Positions 6,164 to 13,372 of a stretch of 17,797 nucleotides of DNA are shown here, one piece after another. Position 1 is the stretch's first letter. Every line of letters starts with the position of its first letter. Source of the DNA: JAPUIN01 sp041580375. Its GTDB lineage: Bacteria > Acidobacteriota > Polarisedimenticolia > Gp22-AA2. A program made the translations under genes and the position numbers. The notes beneath the pieces were generated by a model. It searched no databases, had not been told where the DNA came from, and was given only the letters and a program-made list of their open reading frames with translations. The stretch lies in assembly GCA_041580375.1 (NCBI GenBank), contig JBFGDZ010000065.1, forward strand, positions 1 through 17,797, in the 5' to 3' direction.

Positions 6164-7497
6164 AGCCGGATCGGCGCCGGATCGAGGCTCTGTGCGAGAC
6201 GGAGCGGAAGCGCTTCGTGGAGGAGCGGCCCCGCTCGATGGCGCTGTACGAGCGGGCGCGCCGATCGATGCCGAGCGGCGTGCCGATGTCGTGGATGGCG
6301 GCCAACTACGATCATCCGCCGCTGTTCATCGACCGCGGGGAAGGAGCCTACGTGATCGACGTGGACGGCCACCGCTATCTCGACACCAACGTGGCCGATA
6401 TGAGCATGGCCTGCGGCTACGGGCCGGAGCCGGTCGTGCGCGCCGTCGCCGAGCAGATGAACCGCGGGCCCCAGTACCTCCTGCCGACCGAGGATTGCGT
6501 GCACGTCTCTGAGGAACTGGCGAGGCGCTTCGGCCCGCCGTCCTGGCAGTACACGCTGGCGGCCTCGAGCGCCAACGCCGAGGCGATCCGGCTGGCGCGG
6601 GCGGCCACCGGGCGGCCGCGAGTCGTCGTGTTCGAGGGCTGCTATCACGGCCACATCGACGACACGATGGACGCCGTCTCCCTCGCGGGCGCTCGGAGCC
6701 CGGACCGTCCGCGCACGATCGCGATCCCGTTCAACGATCCGGACGCGCTGGAAGCGCTCCTGCGCCGCGAGGACGTCGCCTGCGTCGTGGCGGAGCCGGC
6801 GATGACCAACATCAACGCCGTCCTGCCTGCGGATGGCTTCCACCGGGCGCTCCGTGATCTGACGCGGCGCCACGGGACGGTGCTGATCATCGACGAGACG
6901 CACACGCACGTCTGCGCCTTCGGGGGGCTGACGCGGGCGTGGGGACTAGAGCCCGACATCCTCGTGCTGGGCAAGAGCGTCGCGGCGGGCGTCCCGATGG
7001 GGGCGTACGGACTCAGCGCGGAGATGGCGCGGATCATGGAGGACCGCCTCGACGTCGACCGCTGGCCCGAGACCGGCGGCGACGGCGTGCGCACCGGCGG
7101 GACGCTGTTCGGGAATCCGCTCTCGATGGCTGCGGCCCGCGCGACCCTCGCGCACCTGCTGACGGAGGAGGCGCAGGCGCGCACCGCCCGGCTCGGCGCG
7201 TATCTGTCCGACGGAATCGAGTCGATCGTGCGCGAGGCGGGGCTTCCGTGGACGGCGCACAGGCTCTTCTGCCGATCCGGCGTCTGCTACGCGGCCTCGC
7301 CGCCGAAGAACGCCGTCGAGGCGGGCGCCGCGGCGGACTTCCGCCTCAACCGCCTGCACCGCCTGTTTCTCGCGAACCGCGGCGTGTGGGAGGCGATCCT
7401 GACGGCGGGCCCATGCGTGTCGACGGAGGCGAACCGGGACGACATGGATCTCTATCTGAACGTCTTCCGCGATCTCGTCCGGGCGATGACCGCGTGA
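6160..7497 (+). CDS. Class III PLP-dependent aminotransferase (GSA-aminomutase-like)
   Basis: A 445-residue protein from ATG 6160, with GGAGG at 6150-6154 and an ATGA overlap. It follows the plan of fold-type I class III aminotransferases: SGVP and PLFIDRGEGAYVIDVDGHRYLD near the N terminus, then SANAEAIRLARAATGR (cofactor-phosphate region), YHGH, IIDETHTH with the pyridine-binding Asp245, and ILVLGKSVAAGVPMGAYG with the Schiff-base Lys272. Near the end, GGTLFGNPLSMAAA is also typical. It is closest in form to glutamate-1-semialdehyde aminomutase, but differs where that enzyme is most conserved (ASSANAEA rather than a GTEA motif), so it is probably a different amine or amino-acid transaminase. 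Its neighbours give no pathway clue. Complete, with no missing key residue. Confidence 0.93.
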   Translation: MKPDRRRIEALCETERKRFVEERPRSMALYERARRSMPSGVPMSWMAANYDHPPLFIDRGEGAYVIDVDGHRYLDTNVADMSMACGYGPEPVVRAVAEQMNRGPQYLLPTEDCVHVSEELARRFGPPSWQYTLAASSANAEAIRLARAATGRPRVVVFEGCYHGHIDDTMDAVSLAGARSPDRPRTIAIPFNDPDALEALLRREDVACVVAEPAMTNINAVLPADGFHRALRDLTRRHGTVLIIDETHTHVCAFGGLTRAWGLEPDILVLGKSVAAGVPMGAYGLSAEMARIMEDRLDVDRWPETGGDGVRTGGTLFGNPLSMAAARATLAHLLTEEAQARTARLGAYLSDGIESIVREAGLPWTAHRLFCRSGVCYAASPPKNAVEAGAAADFRLNRLHRLFLANRGVWEAILTAGPCVSTEANRDDMDLYLNVFRDLVRAMTA

Positions 7498-7510
7498 CGG
7501 AGACCACCGC

Positions 7511-8560
7511 ATGAGCGAATGGACGCGGCGAGCGCGGGCGGAGGGGCGGCGGCCGCGCGCGAGACGGAGCATCGCGGTCGCGGCCGTCCTCGTCGCGATC
7601 GGTCTCGCCGCGGCGGACCTCGTCGCGCCGGGCCCCGCGCGCGCCCAGGCGGCGCCCTGCGCCGGCGATCCCGCCTACCGCCTGCTCGATTTCTGGATCG
7701 GGGACTGGGATGTCCTCTCCGGCGGCGCCCGCGTGGGGACGAACCGCATCGTGCCGATCCTGAACGGCTGCGCGATCCGGGAGCAGTGGTCGAGCGCGCG
7801 CGGCGGCGCGGGCGAGAGCCTTTTCTTTCACGTCCCCGCCACGGGAGAGTGGAAGCAGGTCTGGGTGACCGACAGCGCCACGTCGCGCGGCGGCGTGAAG
7901 GAGAAGCGTCTCGTCGAGCGCCTCGAGGGCGGGGCGGTGCGATTCCAGGGGGCGATTCCCCTCCCCGGCGGCGATCGCTACCTCGACCGCACGACGCTCA
8001 CGCCGGAGAAGGACGGGCGCGTGCGTCAGGTGATCGAGGTGTCGGCCGACGGCGGCGCGACCTGGCGCACGACGTTCGACGCGATCTACGTGCGCCGCGG
8101 CGGGGACGGCTCCGCAGCGGATCCGCCGGCGAGCGACGTCCGCCCTGCTCCGGCCGGGGGCGCCGGAGCGGCCGGCGACGAGCGGGAGCTGATGGAGGCG
8201 GACCGCGCCTTCGCGCGGGCGGCGGCGGAGCGGGGCCTGGAGGGATGGGTCTCTTGGTTCACGGACGACGCCGCGCGCGTCGTCGCGGGCGGCCCGATCG
8301 CTCGCGGGCAGGCCGGTATCCGCGAGCTCGACGGCCCGCTCTTCTCCGATCCGAAGGCGCGTCTCACCTGGGAGCCGGTCGAGGCGGGCCTGTTCGCCCC
8401 GGGGGATCACGGCTTCACGCGTGGACGCTTCCGGCTCGTGAGGGGCGGGGCGGGCGAGGCCGACACCACCGGCTGGTACCTCTCGATCTGGCGCCGGGAG
8501 CGGGACGGATGGAGGGTCATTCTGGACACCGGAGGACCGGACGAGCAGGGCGGCTCCTGA
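7511..8560 (+). CDS. Exported two-domain protein: DUF1579-like plus DUF4440/SnoaL-like
   Basis: A 349-residue protein from ATG 7511, with CGGAGACC upstream. The N terminus has a basic region (RRPRARR), then a hydrophobic run and ARAQA, a good signal-peptidase I site near residue 47. The first domain (about 50-195) begins AYRLLDFWIGDWDVLSGG and has NGCAIREQWSS and VTDSATSRGG, like the lipocalin-type DUF1579 proteins that start with an aromatic Trp/Asp loop. A Pro/Ala/Gly linker (about 200-225) leads to a DUF4440/SnoaL-type domain (about 226-345: ADRAFARAAAERGLEGWVSWF, then WYLSIWRRERDGWRVILDTG). Both parts are ligand-binding folds found on secreted proteins in Acidobacteria-type genomes. The fused pair has no known reaction. 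Confidence 0.85.
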   Translation: MSEWTRRARAEGRRPRARRSIAVAAVLVAIGLAAADLVAPGPARAQAAPCAGDPAYRLLDFWIGDWDVLSGGARVGTNRIVPILNGCAIREQWSSARGGAGESLFFHVPATGEWKQVWVTDSATSRGGVKEKRLVERLEGGAVRFQGAIPLPGGDRYLDRTTLTPEKDGRVRQVIEVSADGGATWRTTFDAIYVRRGGDGSAADPPASDVRPAPAGGAGAAGDERELMEADRAFARAAAERGLEGWVSWFTDDAARVVAGGPIARGQAGIRELDGPLFSDPKARLTWEPVEAGLFAPGDHGFTRGRFRLVRGGAGEADTTGWYLSIWRRERDGWRVILDTGGPDEQGGS

Positions 8561-8594
8561 CGCGGGGGCCGCTTCGGGAAGGAGGGTCTGGAAC

Positions 8595-9080
8595 ATGGCG
8601 TATCGGACGAGGACCGAGGATGGGGCGCTTCGCATCCGGCTCGGGGCGCTCCTCTCAGCGGCCCTGCTGGCCGCCGCCGGGGGCTGCGCCGTCGCCGCCG
8701 CCCGGGAGGACCCCGGCGAGGCCGGGGAGCAGGGCGCTGAGGAGGCCGATCCGGGGCTGATGGACGAGGTCCGGCGGCTGTACGAGAGCGCGAAGGAGAA
8801 GGGGGAGCGGGTGCCCAGGAACGTCTCGGACTGGGTGCGCGAGGACATCGGGGCGATCGGGGACTGGGAGTATCTCGTCCTTCCGGCCGGTGGCCCGGGG
8901 GGCGGGAGCCTGCAGGAGCGGCTGAACGAGCTGGGGCGCGATCGCTGGGAGTGCTTCTGGATCGAGCCCCGGGAGGAGGGGCCCGTCCTGTACCTCAAGC
9001 GGCCGTCACGGACCTATCTGAGGCACATCCCGCTTTCGGACCTGCTGCGGATTCTTCCGACCGGAGGGGCGGCGGAATGA
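8595..9080 (+). CDS. Putative lipoprotein with DUF4177-like C-terminal domain
   Basis: A 161-residue protein with AAGGAGGG upstream of ATG 8595. A hydrophobic segment ends in the lipobox LAAAGGC with Cys31 as the acylation site. About 30 acidic residues (REDPGEAGEQGAEEADPG) and a charged helix (MDEVRRLYESAKEKGERVPR) follow. Residues about 92-140 (DWEYLVLPAGG, LQERLNELGRDRWECFWIEP, VLYLKRP) look like the small DUF4177-type fold, in which a short strand, a helix with LNelGxxGW, and two strands recur. Function is unknown. The mature protein should sit on the outer or inner membrane. The gene ends 71 bases before ppiC and is preceded by a 34-base gap. Confidence 0.8.
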   Translation: MAYRTRTEDGALRIRLGALLSAALLAAAGGCAVAAAREDPGEAGEQGAEEADPGLMDEVRRLYESAKEKGERVPRNVSDWVREDIGAIGDWEYLVLPAGGPGGGSLQERLNELGRDRWECFWIEPREEGPVLYLKRPSRTYLRHIPLSDLLRILPTGGAAE

Positions 9081-9104
9081 GGTCTCGATCCCGGCCCGAG
9101 GATG

Positions 9105-9110
9105 TATTAG
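9105..9110 (+). promoter_or_regulatory. Possible -10 element (TATTAG) upstream of ppiC
   Basis: TATTAG lies in the short gap 9081-9150 and matches four of the six -10 consensus positions. The flanking bases GATGTATTAGG are unusually AT-rich for this DNA. A transcript from here would start near 9116 and have a leader of about 35 bases with a good ribosome-binding site. No clear -35 is seen, so this is a weak call. Confidence 0.3.
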
Positions 9111-9138
9111 GCTGGGAGCCGGTCAGCAGCGACAATTC

Positions 9139-9146
9139 AAGGAGGA
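9139..9146 (+). promoter_or_regulatory. Strong Shine-Dalgarno of ppiC (AAGGAGGA)
   Basis: AAGGAGGA, complementary to the 3' end of 16S rRNA over eight bases, ends four bases before ATG 9151. It is the best ribosome-binding site in the window and fixes the ppiC start. Confidence 0.8.
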
Positions 9147-9150
9147 TCCG

Positions 9151-9432
9151 ATGCCCCGAGCCCGCGCTCGTCACATCCTGGTGTCCACGGAAAAGGCCTG
9201 CCAGGACCTCAAAGGCAAGATCGACGGCGGCGCCGATTTCGCGGCGCTCGCCCGCGAGCACTCGCAGTGTCCGTCCGGCAAGCAGGGCGGCGATCTGGGA
9301 GAGTTCACGAAGGGACAGATGGTGAAGGAGTTCGACGACGTCGTCTTCGGATCCGAGGTGGGCAAGACGCACGGCCCGGTGAAGACGCAGTTCGGATACC
9401 ACCTGATCGAGATCGTCAGCCGGTCCGGCTGA
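9151..9432 (+). CDS. ppiC: Parvulin-type peptidyl-prolyl cis-trans isomerase PpiC
   Basis: A 93-residue stand-alone parvulin, the same length as E. coli PpiC and matching it closely: RHILV near the N terminus, GADFAALAREHSQCPSGKQG, GDLGEFTKGQM, and KTQFGYHLIEIVSR at the end. There is no signal peptide, so it acts in the cytoplasm, catalysing cis-trans isomerisation of peptide bonds before proline. The start is fixed by a near-perfect Shine-Dalgarno at 9139-9146. The gap upstream carries a possible -10, and this may be the first gene of the run that continues to 13905. The next gene follows after 12 bases with its own GGGAGGA site. Confidence 0.97.
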   Translation: MPRARARHILVSTEKACQDLKGKIDGGADFAALAREHSQCPSGKQGGDLGEFTKGQMVKEFDDVVFGSEVGKTHGPVKTQFGYHLIEIVSRSG

Positions 9433-9444
9433 CGGGAGGATCCC

Positions 9445-9804
9445 ATGCCGCACCAGGTCGTCTGGTTCGACATCCCGGTCCGCGATCTCAACCGTGCGAT
9501 CCGGTTCTACTCGAGCGTCCTCGACCGCGACGTCAAGAAGGAGCCGGGAGGGATGGAGATCGGGGTCTTCGAGCACTCCGGGGACGAGGTGGCCGGATGC
9601 CTCTTCCGCAGCGACAAAGAGCAGCCCTCGGATCAGGGCCCCCTGCTGTATTTCAACGTCTCCGGGCGGCTCGACGAGGCGGTGAAGCTGGTGCCGGAGC
9701 TGGGCGGCCGGATCGTGCAGCCGAAGCACTCGATCGGACCCCACGGCTTCCGCGCCATCGTGCTCGACAGCGAGGGCAACCGGATCGCGCTCCACTCGGA
9801 GTGA
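9445..9804 (+). CDS. VOC-family (glyoxalase-like) protein
   Basis: A 119-residue protein from ATG 9445, with GGGAGGA upstream. It is a single VOC chain: HQVVWFDIPVRDLNRAIRFY opens the fold, IGVFEHSGDEVAGCLF and LLYFNVSGRLDEAV form the middle, and PHGFRAIVLDSEGNRIALHS the end. The Glu in the closing SEGNRIALHS motif and the His in VVWFD-type strand 1 region are the usual metal-ligand positions, though here strand 1 has Trp and Phe near His3. This form is close to the small CFP30B/LapB-like glyoxalase-type proteins annotated as VOC. The reaction is not predictable. The stop overlaps the GTG of the phosphatase by four bases. It is not a close copy of the VOC protein at 1038. Confidence 0.92.
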   Translation: MPHQVVWFDIPVRDLNRAIRFYSSVLDRDVKKEPGGMEIGVFEHSGDEVAGCLFRSDKEQPSDQGPLLYFNVSGRLDEAVKLVPELGGRIVQPKHSIGPHGFRAIVLDSEGNRIALHSE

Positions 9805-10415
9805 ACGATCCGGACGGCGCCCGCCCGCGGCGCCCCGCGGCGCCGGGGCGGGCGGCGTGGATCGCCGTCCTCTTCGGTCTCGCCGCCCTCGCGGCGGGAC
9901 CCCGCGCGTCGGAGGACGGCGCCGGATCCACCCTGCCGAACTTCCACCGGGTGGCCGAGGGTCTGTACCGGGGAGGACAGCCGGGAGACGGCGGCATCCG
10001 CGCGCTGGCGCGCCTCGGCATCAGGACGATCGTCGATCTCCGCAGCGCGGACCACGTGGAGGAGGAACGCGCCCTGGCGCTCGACGCCGGGATCCGGCAC
10101 GTGAACGTCCCGCTCGGGAGGTTCCGGCGGCCGCGGGACGAGGAGATCGAACGCGTTCTGGCGCTCCTGGCGGCCCCCGAGAACCGCCCGGTCTTCTTGC
10201 ACTGTCGCAGGGGGGCGGACCGCACCGGCACGGTGATCGCCTGCTGGAGGATCCGGAACGAAGGATGGAAGGCACAAGCCGCCCTCGAGGAGGCGCAAAG
10301 ACACGGCATGGCGTTCTGGCAGTTCCGCATGAAGGGATACATCAAGAGCGCGTGCGGAGCTTCGGAGGAGAACGATGGGATCACGGCCGCGATGCCGGCC
10401 GACGGAGGGATGTGA
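9801..10415 (+). CDS. Exported dual-specificity/tyrosine phosphatase-like protein
   Basis: A 204-residue protein from GTG 9801 (GTGA overlap). A basic N-terminal stretch is followed by a hydrophobic core (WIAVLFGLAALAAG, about residues 20-33), read as a signal peptide or anchor, so the enzyme likely acts outside the cytoplasm. The domain begins NFHRVAEGLYRGGQPGDGGI, typical of the bacterial DSP/PTP group (YRGGQP), and has the P-loop HCRRGADRTG with His134, nucleophile Cys135 and Arg141. The preceding LGIRTIVDLRS matches the group too. It removes phosphate from Tyr or Ser/Thr, or from a phosphoinositide or sugar; the real substrate is unknown. No tyrosine kinase is near. The following DUF427 gene starts 2 bases after the stop. 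Confidence 0.9.
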   Translation: MNDPDGARPRRPAAPGRAAWIAVLFGLAALAAGPRASEDGAGSTLPNFHRVAEGLYRGGQPGDGGIRALARLGIRTIVDLRSADHVEEERALALDAGIRHVNVPLGRFRRPRDEEIERVLALLAAPENRPVFLHCRRGADRTGTVIACWRIRNEGWKAQAALEEAQRHGMAFWQFRMKGYIKSACGASEENDGITAAMPADGGM

Positions 10416-10417
10416 AC

Positions 10418-10699
10418 ATGAAGGCGACGTGGAAGGGTCAGATCCTGGCGGAGAGCGATAAGACCGTGGTCGTCGAGGGCAATCACTACTTCCCGCCCTC
10501 CTCGATCCGCGCGAAGCACATGAGGGCGAGCGCCACGCGGAGCGTGTGTCCGTGGAAGGGGGAAGCCTCCTACTACGACGTCGTCGTCGGCGACGAGGTG
10601 AACAAGGACGCGGCCTGGTTCTACCCGGCGCCGAAGGAAGCGGCGAAGTCGATCCAGGATCACGTCGCGTTCTGGCGCGGGGTCGAGATCGTGTCATGA
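10418..10699 (+). CDS. DUF427 family protein
   Basis: A 93-residue protein from ATG 10418, with GGAGGGATG upstream. It is a full-length DUF427 domain: KATWKGQILAESDKTVVVEG, then NHYFPPSSIR, CPWKGEASYYDVVVG, NKDAAWFYPAPKEAA and DHVAFWRGVEIV. The family is widespread and strongly conserved, including CPWKGxAxYY with its Cys, but its activity is not established. Cytoplasmic, no membrane segment. The stop overlaps the DUF885 start as ATGA. Confidence 0.95.
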   Translation: MKATWKGQILAESDKTVVVEGNHYFPPSSIRAKHMRASATRSVCPWKGEASYYDVVVGDEVNKDAAWFYPAPKEAAKSIQDHVAFWRGVEIVS

Positions 10700-12468
10700 T
10701 CCCGTCCGGCCGGGCGGGAGTCCCGCGCGGCGCGGCGCTCCTCGCTCTCGCGGCGGCGTGCCTGACCGCGGCCGGCTGCGCCGGACCGGCCCACGACACC
10801 ACGATGAACCTGCGGTCCCTGGCCGACGAGTATCTCGAGGCGTACCTGGATCGGCATCCGGAGATCGCAACCTACTACGGCATCCCGGGGCGGAGGCACG
10901 ATCGGCTGACGGATCGCTCGGCCGGGGCGATCGCCGCCTGGCGGGCGCGCGAGGACGCGTGGCTCGAGGCGCTGCGCGATCTCGGGGACGCAATCGGCCC
11001 CGGCGACCCGGGCTGGGCCACTTACGGCATCCTGCGCGAGACGCTCGAGTCGTCGATCGGGATGCGCGTATGCCGCACGGAGCTGTGGAACGTCAGCGAG
11101 ACCGACGGCTGGCAGACCTTCATTCCCTACATCGCGGAGATCCAGCCGGTCGGGACGCCGGAGCTGCGCGGACAGGCCCTCCGGCGGGCGCGCGCCCTCG
11201 CCACCTTCCTCGACACCGAGATCGCCAACCTGCGGGAGGGGCTGCGCCTCGGCTACTCGGCCCCGAAGCGGAACGTGGACCTCGTGATCGAGCAAATCCG
11301 CGGGCTGATCGATCCCGACTCGCCCCTCGGGAGCCCGGGCCGGAGGGACGACGATCCGGCCTTCCGGGGTGACTTCATCGCGGTGATGCAGGACGACGTC
11401 CGCCCGGCCCTGCGGCGCTATGCGGCGTTCCTCGAGAACGAATACCGGCCGGCGGCGCGCGACGGGATCGCGATCTCCGTCAATCCCGACGGCGCGGCGT
11501 GCTATCGCGCGGCCATCCGGTATCACACGACGCTCGATCGGTCTCCGCGCGCGATCCACGATCTCGGGCTGCGGGAGATGGCGCGCATCCAGGAGGAGAT
11601 GCGGGTCATCGCGGAGAGAAGTTTTCAGACCTCCGATCTGCCGGGCCTGCTTCACAGATTGACGACCGATCCGCAGTACGCGTTCGGCTCGCGCGAGGCG
11701 ATCCTGGAGTACGCGGAGGCCGCCGTGTCGCGCGCGGAAGCGGCCATGCCGCGCTGGTTCGGGCGTCTCCCCCGCGCCGGATTCCGGATCGAGCCGTACC
11801 CCGCCTACCGCGAGAACACAGGCACGGGGGAGTACCAGTCTCCCTCTGAGGACGGCAGCCGGCCCGGCGTCTACTACATCCCGACTCGCGAGCCGGAGCG
11901 ACGTCCGCGGGCCGGCCAGGAGTCCCTCGCGTTCCACGAGACGATGCCGGGCCACCACCTGCAGGCGGCCATCGCGCTGGAGGCGGGGGATCGCATCCAC
12001 CCGATCGCCCGGTATCTCTACAACAGCGGCTACGGCGAGGGCTGGGCGCTGTACGCGGAGCGCCTGGCAGACGAGATGGGGCTGTACGGCTCCGACCTGG
12101 ACCGACTCGGCATGCTCTCCGATCAGGCCGCCCGCGCGGCGCGCCTGGTGATCGACACCGGCATCCACGCCTTCGGCTGGTCGCGCGCCCGGGCGATCGA
12201 CTATCTCGCCGCGCACACCACGTGGGCCCTGCCCGACGTCGAGGCCGAGGTCGATCGCTACATCGTCTACCCGGGCCAGGCGACGGCCTACATGCTGGGA
12301 ATGCTGGAGATTCTCCGGCTGCGCGATCGGGCGCGCGAGACCCTGGGGGAGTCCTTCCGCATTCAGGACTTCCACGATCGCGTCCTCGAGGACGGCAGCG
12401 TCACGCTCGGCATGCTGGATGAGAAGATCGAGCACTGGATCGCGACCGCGGCGGGAGGATCGTCGTGA
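10696..12468 (+). CDS. DUF885 family lipoprotein, putative zinc peptidase
   Basis: A 590-residue protein from ATG 10696 (ATGA overlap). Its leader ends in the lipobox TAAGC, with Cys28 as the lipidation site, so it should be an exported lipoprotein. The body has the DUF885 plan: SLADEYLEAYLDRHPEIATYYG near the N terminus; in the second half FHETMPGHHLQAA at 413-425, with His414, Glu415 and His420/His421 in an HExxPGHH zinc site; and YGEGWALYAERLADE, whose Glu448 is the likely third ligand. This resembles gluzincin-type metallopeptidases. Length is usual for the family. Its peptide substrate is unknown. It is followed, with GTGA overlap, by a small membrane protein, so the two may work together. 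Confidence 0.93.
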   Translation: MIPSGRAGVPRGAALLALAAACLTAAGCAGPAHDTTMNLRSLADEYLEAYLDRHPEIATYYGIPGRRHDRLTDRSAGAIAAWRAREDAWLEALRDLGDAIGPGDPGWATYGILRETLESSIGMRVCRTELWNVSETDGWQTFIPYIAEIQPVGTPELRGQALRRARALATFLDTEIANLREGLRLGYSAPKRNVDLVIEQIRGLIDPDSPLGSPGRRDDDPAFRGDFIAVMQDDVRPALRRYAAFLENEYRPAARDGIAISVNPDGAACYRAAIRYHTTLDRSPRAIHDLGLREMARIQEEMRVIAERSFQTSDLPGLLHRLTTDPQYAFGSREAILEYAEAAVSRAEAAMPRWFGRLPRAGFRIEPYPAYRENTGTGEYQSPSEDGSRPGVYYIPTREPERRPRAGQESLAFHETMPGHHLQAAIALEAGDRIHPIARYLYNSGYGEGWALYAERLADEMGLYGSDLDRLGMLSDQAARAARLVIDTGIHAFGWSRARAIDYLAAHTTWALPDVEAEVDRYIVYPGQATAYMLGMLEILRLRDRARETLGESFRIQDFHDRVLEDGSVTLGMLDEKIEHWIATAAGGSS

Positions 12469-12929
12469 AGGTCGCGCTCCGCCTGATCGCGCTGGTGGTC
12501 GTCCTGAACGTCATCCGGTATCTCGTGGGCGGTGCGATCGAGATGTACCTGATTTTCCCCCGACTCTTCGGCGAGATGGAGAAGCACGCGGGCTATTTCA
12601 ACACGGACTTCTCGCGCATGGACTGGATCACCTCCTACCTCTACAACTTCATGGTGTGGTGGATCGCGGTCTGGGTCTTCCACATGGCGCGCCCCGTCCT
12701 TTCCGGGGGAACGGTCGCGCGCAGCCTGAAGGTCTTCGGGATCATGTGGCTCTTCTTCGCCTCGATCAGCGGCGTCTACATGAACCACTACAGCCATCCC
12801 GGGGCGTTCTACCTGTACAACGTTTTCGACGCGGCGTTGATGTTCCTTCTGGTGGGGGCCGCGAACGGGCTCCTCTACCCGCTGTTCATGCGCGGCGCCG
12901 CGCCGGCCTGCGCGCCGGAACGGACGTGA
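12465..12929 (+). CDS. Four-helix membrane protein, unknown function
   Basis: A 154-residue protein from GTG 12465 (GTGA overlap; GGGAGG at about 12453). I see four membrane segments, about residues 4-30, 58-77, 86-106 and 117-141. Aromatic residues are common (SYLYNFMVWWIAVWVFHMA). Loop motifs include FNTDFSRMDWIT before TM2 and GVYMNHYSHPGAFYLYN between TM3 and TM4, with His-Tyr-Ser-His and Asn possibly facing the lipid interface. I know no family for it; it is not a transporter of usual length. Cys is absent from the membrane part. It overlaps both neighbours (DUF885 and ArsN2-like), so it belongs to the same coupled run. Confidence 0.8.
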   Translation: MKVALRLIALVVVLNVIRYLVGGAIEMYLIFPRLFGEMEKHAGYFNTDFSRMDWITSYLYNFMVWWIAVWVFHMARPVLSGGTVARSLKVFGIMWLFFASISGVYMNHYSHPGAFYLYNVFDAALMFLLVGAANGLLYPLFMRGAAPACAPERT

Positions 12930-13372
12930 GCGAGCCCGTCATCCGGCCGGCCGGGGAGCGGGATCTACCCGGCATCCTGGCGCTGCTCGAGACGGCCCGC
13001 CTCCCCGTGGCGGACGTGACGGAGCGTTGCGGCGCTTTCCTCGTGGCCGAGATCGGCGGCGCGCTGGCGGGGGCGATCGCGCTCGAGGCGCACCCGCCCT
13101 CGGGGCTCCTGCGCTCCCTCGTCGTGGACGGGCGCTTCCGGGGGCGGGGTCTGGCCGCGTCGCTGTGCGGCCGGATCATCGAGCGCGCCCGGGGGCTGCG
13201 GCTGCGCGCGCTGTATCTCCTGACCCTCGACGCCGACCGTTACTTCGCCCGCCACGGCTTCACGACGATCGAGAGGAGCGAAGCGCCGGAGGAGATCCGC
13301 CGCACGGAGGAGTTCAGCCGCCTCTGCCCGGCCAGCGCCGTTCTGATGAAGCGGGAGATCGGGTCGCGGTGA
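12926..13372 (+). CDS. arsN2: ArsN2-like GNAT N-acetyltransferase
   Basis: A 148-residue GNAT from GTG 12926 (GTGA overlap). It begins VIRPAGERDLPGILALLETA and has the acetyl-CoA loop RFRGRGLAASL (residues 70-78). The end IRRTEEFSRLCPASAVLMKR is nearly the signature of the ArsN2 subfamily, as are LLRSLVVDGRF and ALYLLTLDADRYFARHGF. ArsN proteins N-acetylate aminoarsenic compounds such as arsinothricin, or are found with arsenic-resistance genes. Here there is no arsenite permease, ArsR or arsenate reductase nearby, so the arsenic role is by family only. Cytoplasmic. The stop overlaps the next start. Confidence 0.88.
   Translation: MSEPVIRPAGERDLPGILALLETARLPVADVTERCGAFLVAEIGGALAGAIALEAHPPSGLLRSLVVDGRFRGRGLAASLCGRIIERARGLRLRALYLLTLDADRYFARHGFTTIERSEAPEEIRRTEEFSRLCPASAVLMKREIGSR

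Noticed and set aside
7346..8998. A 550-codon open frame on the minus strand
   Set aside because: Its product is Arg/Pro/Ser-rich low-complexity sequence lying opposite the end of the aminotransferase gene, the two-domain protein and the lipoprotein, all with real domains.
10660..12435. A 591-codon open frame on the minus strand, opposite the DUF885 gene
   Set aside because: It mirrors a clearly real gene, has no recognisable domain, and long antisense frames are expected in about 70% GC DNA where stops are rare.
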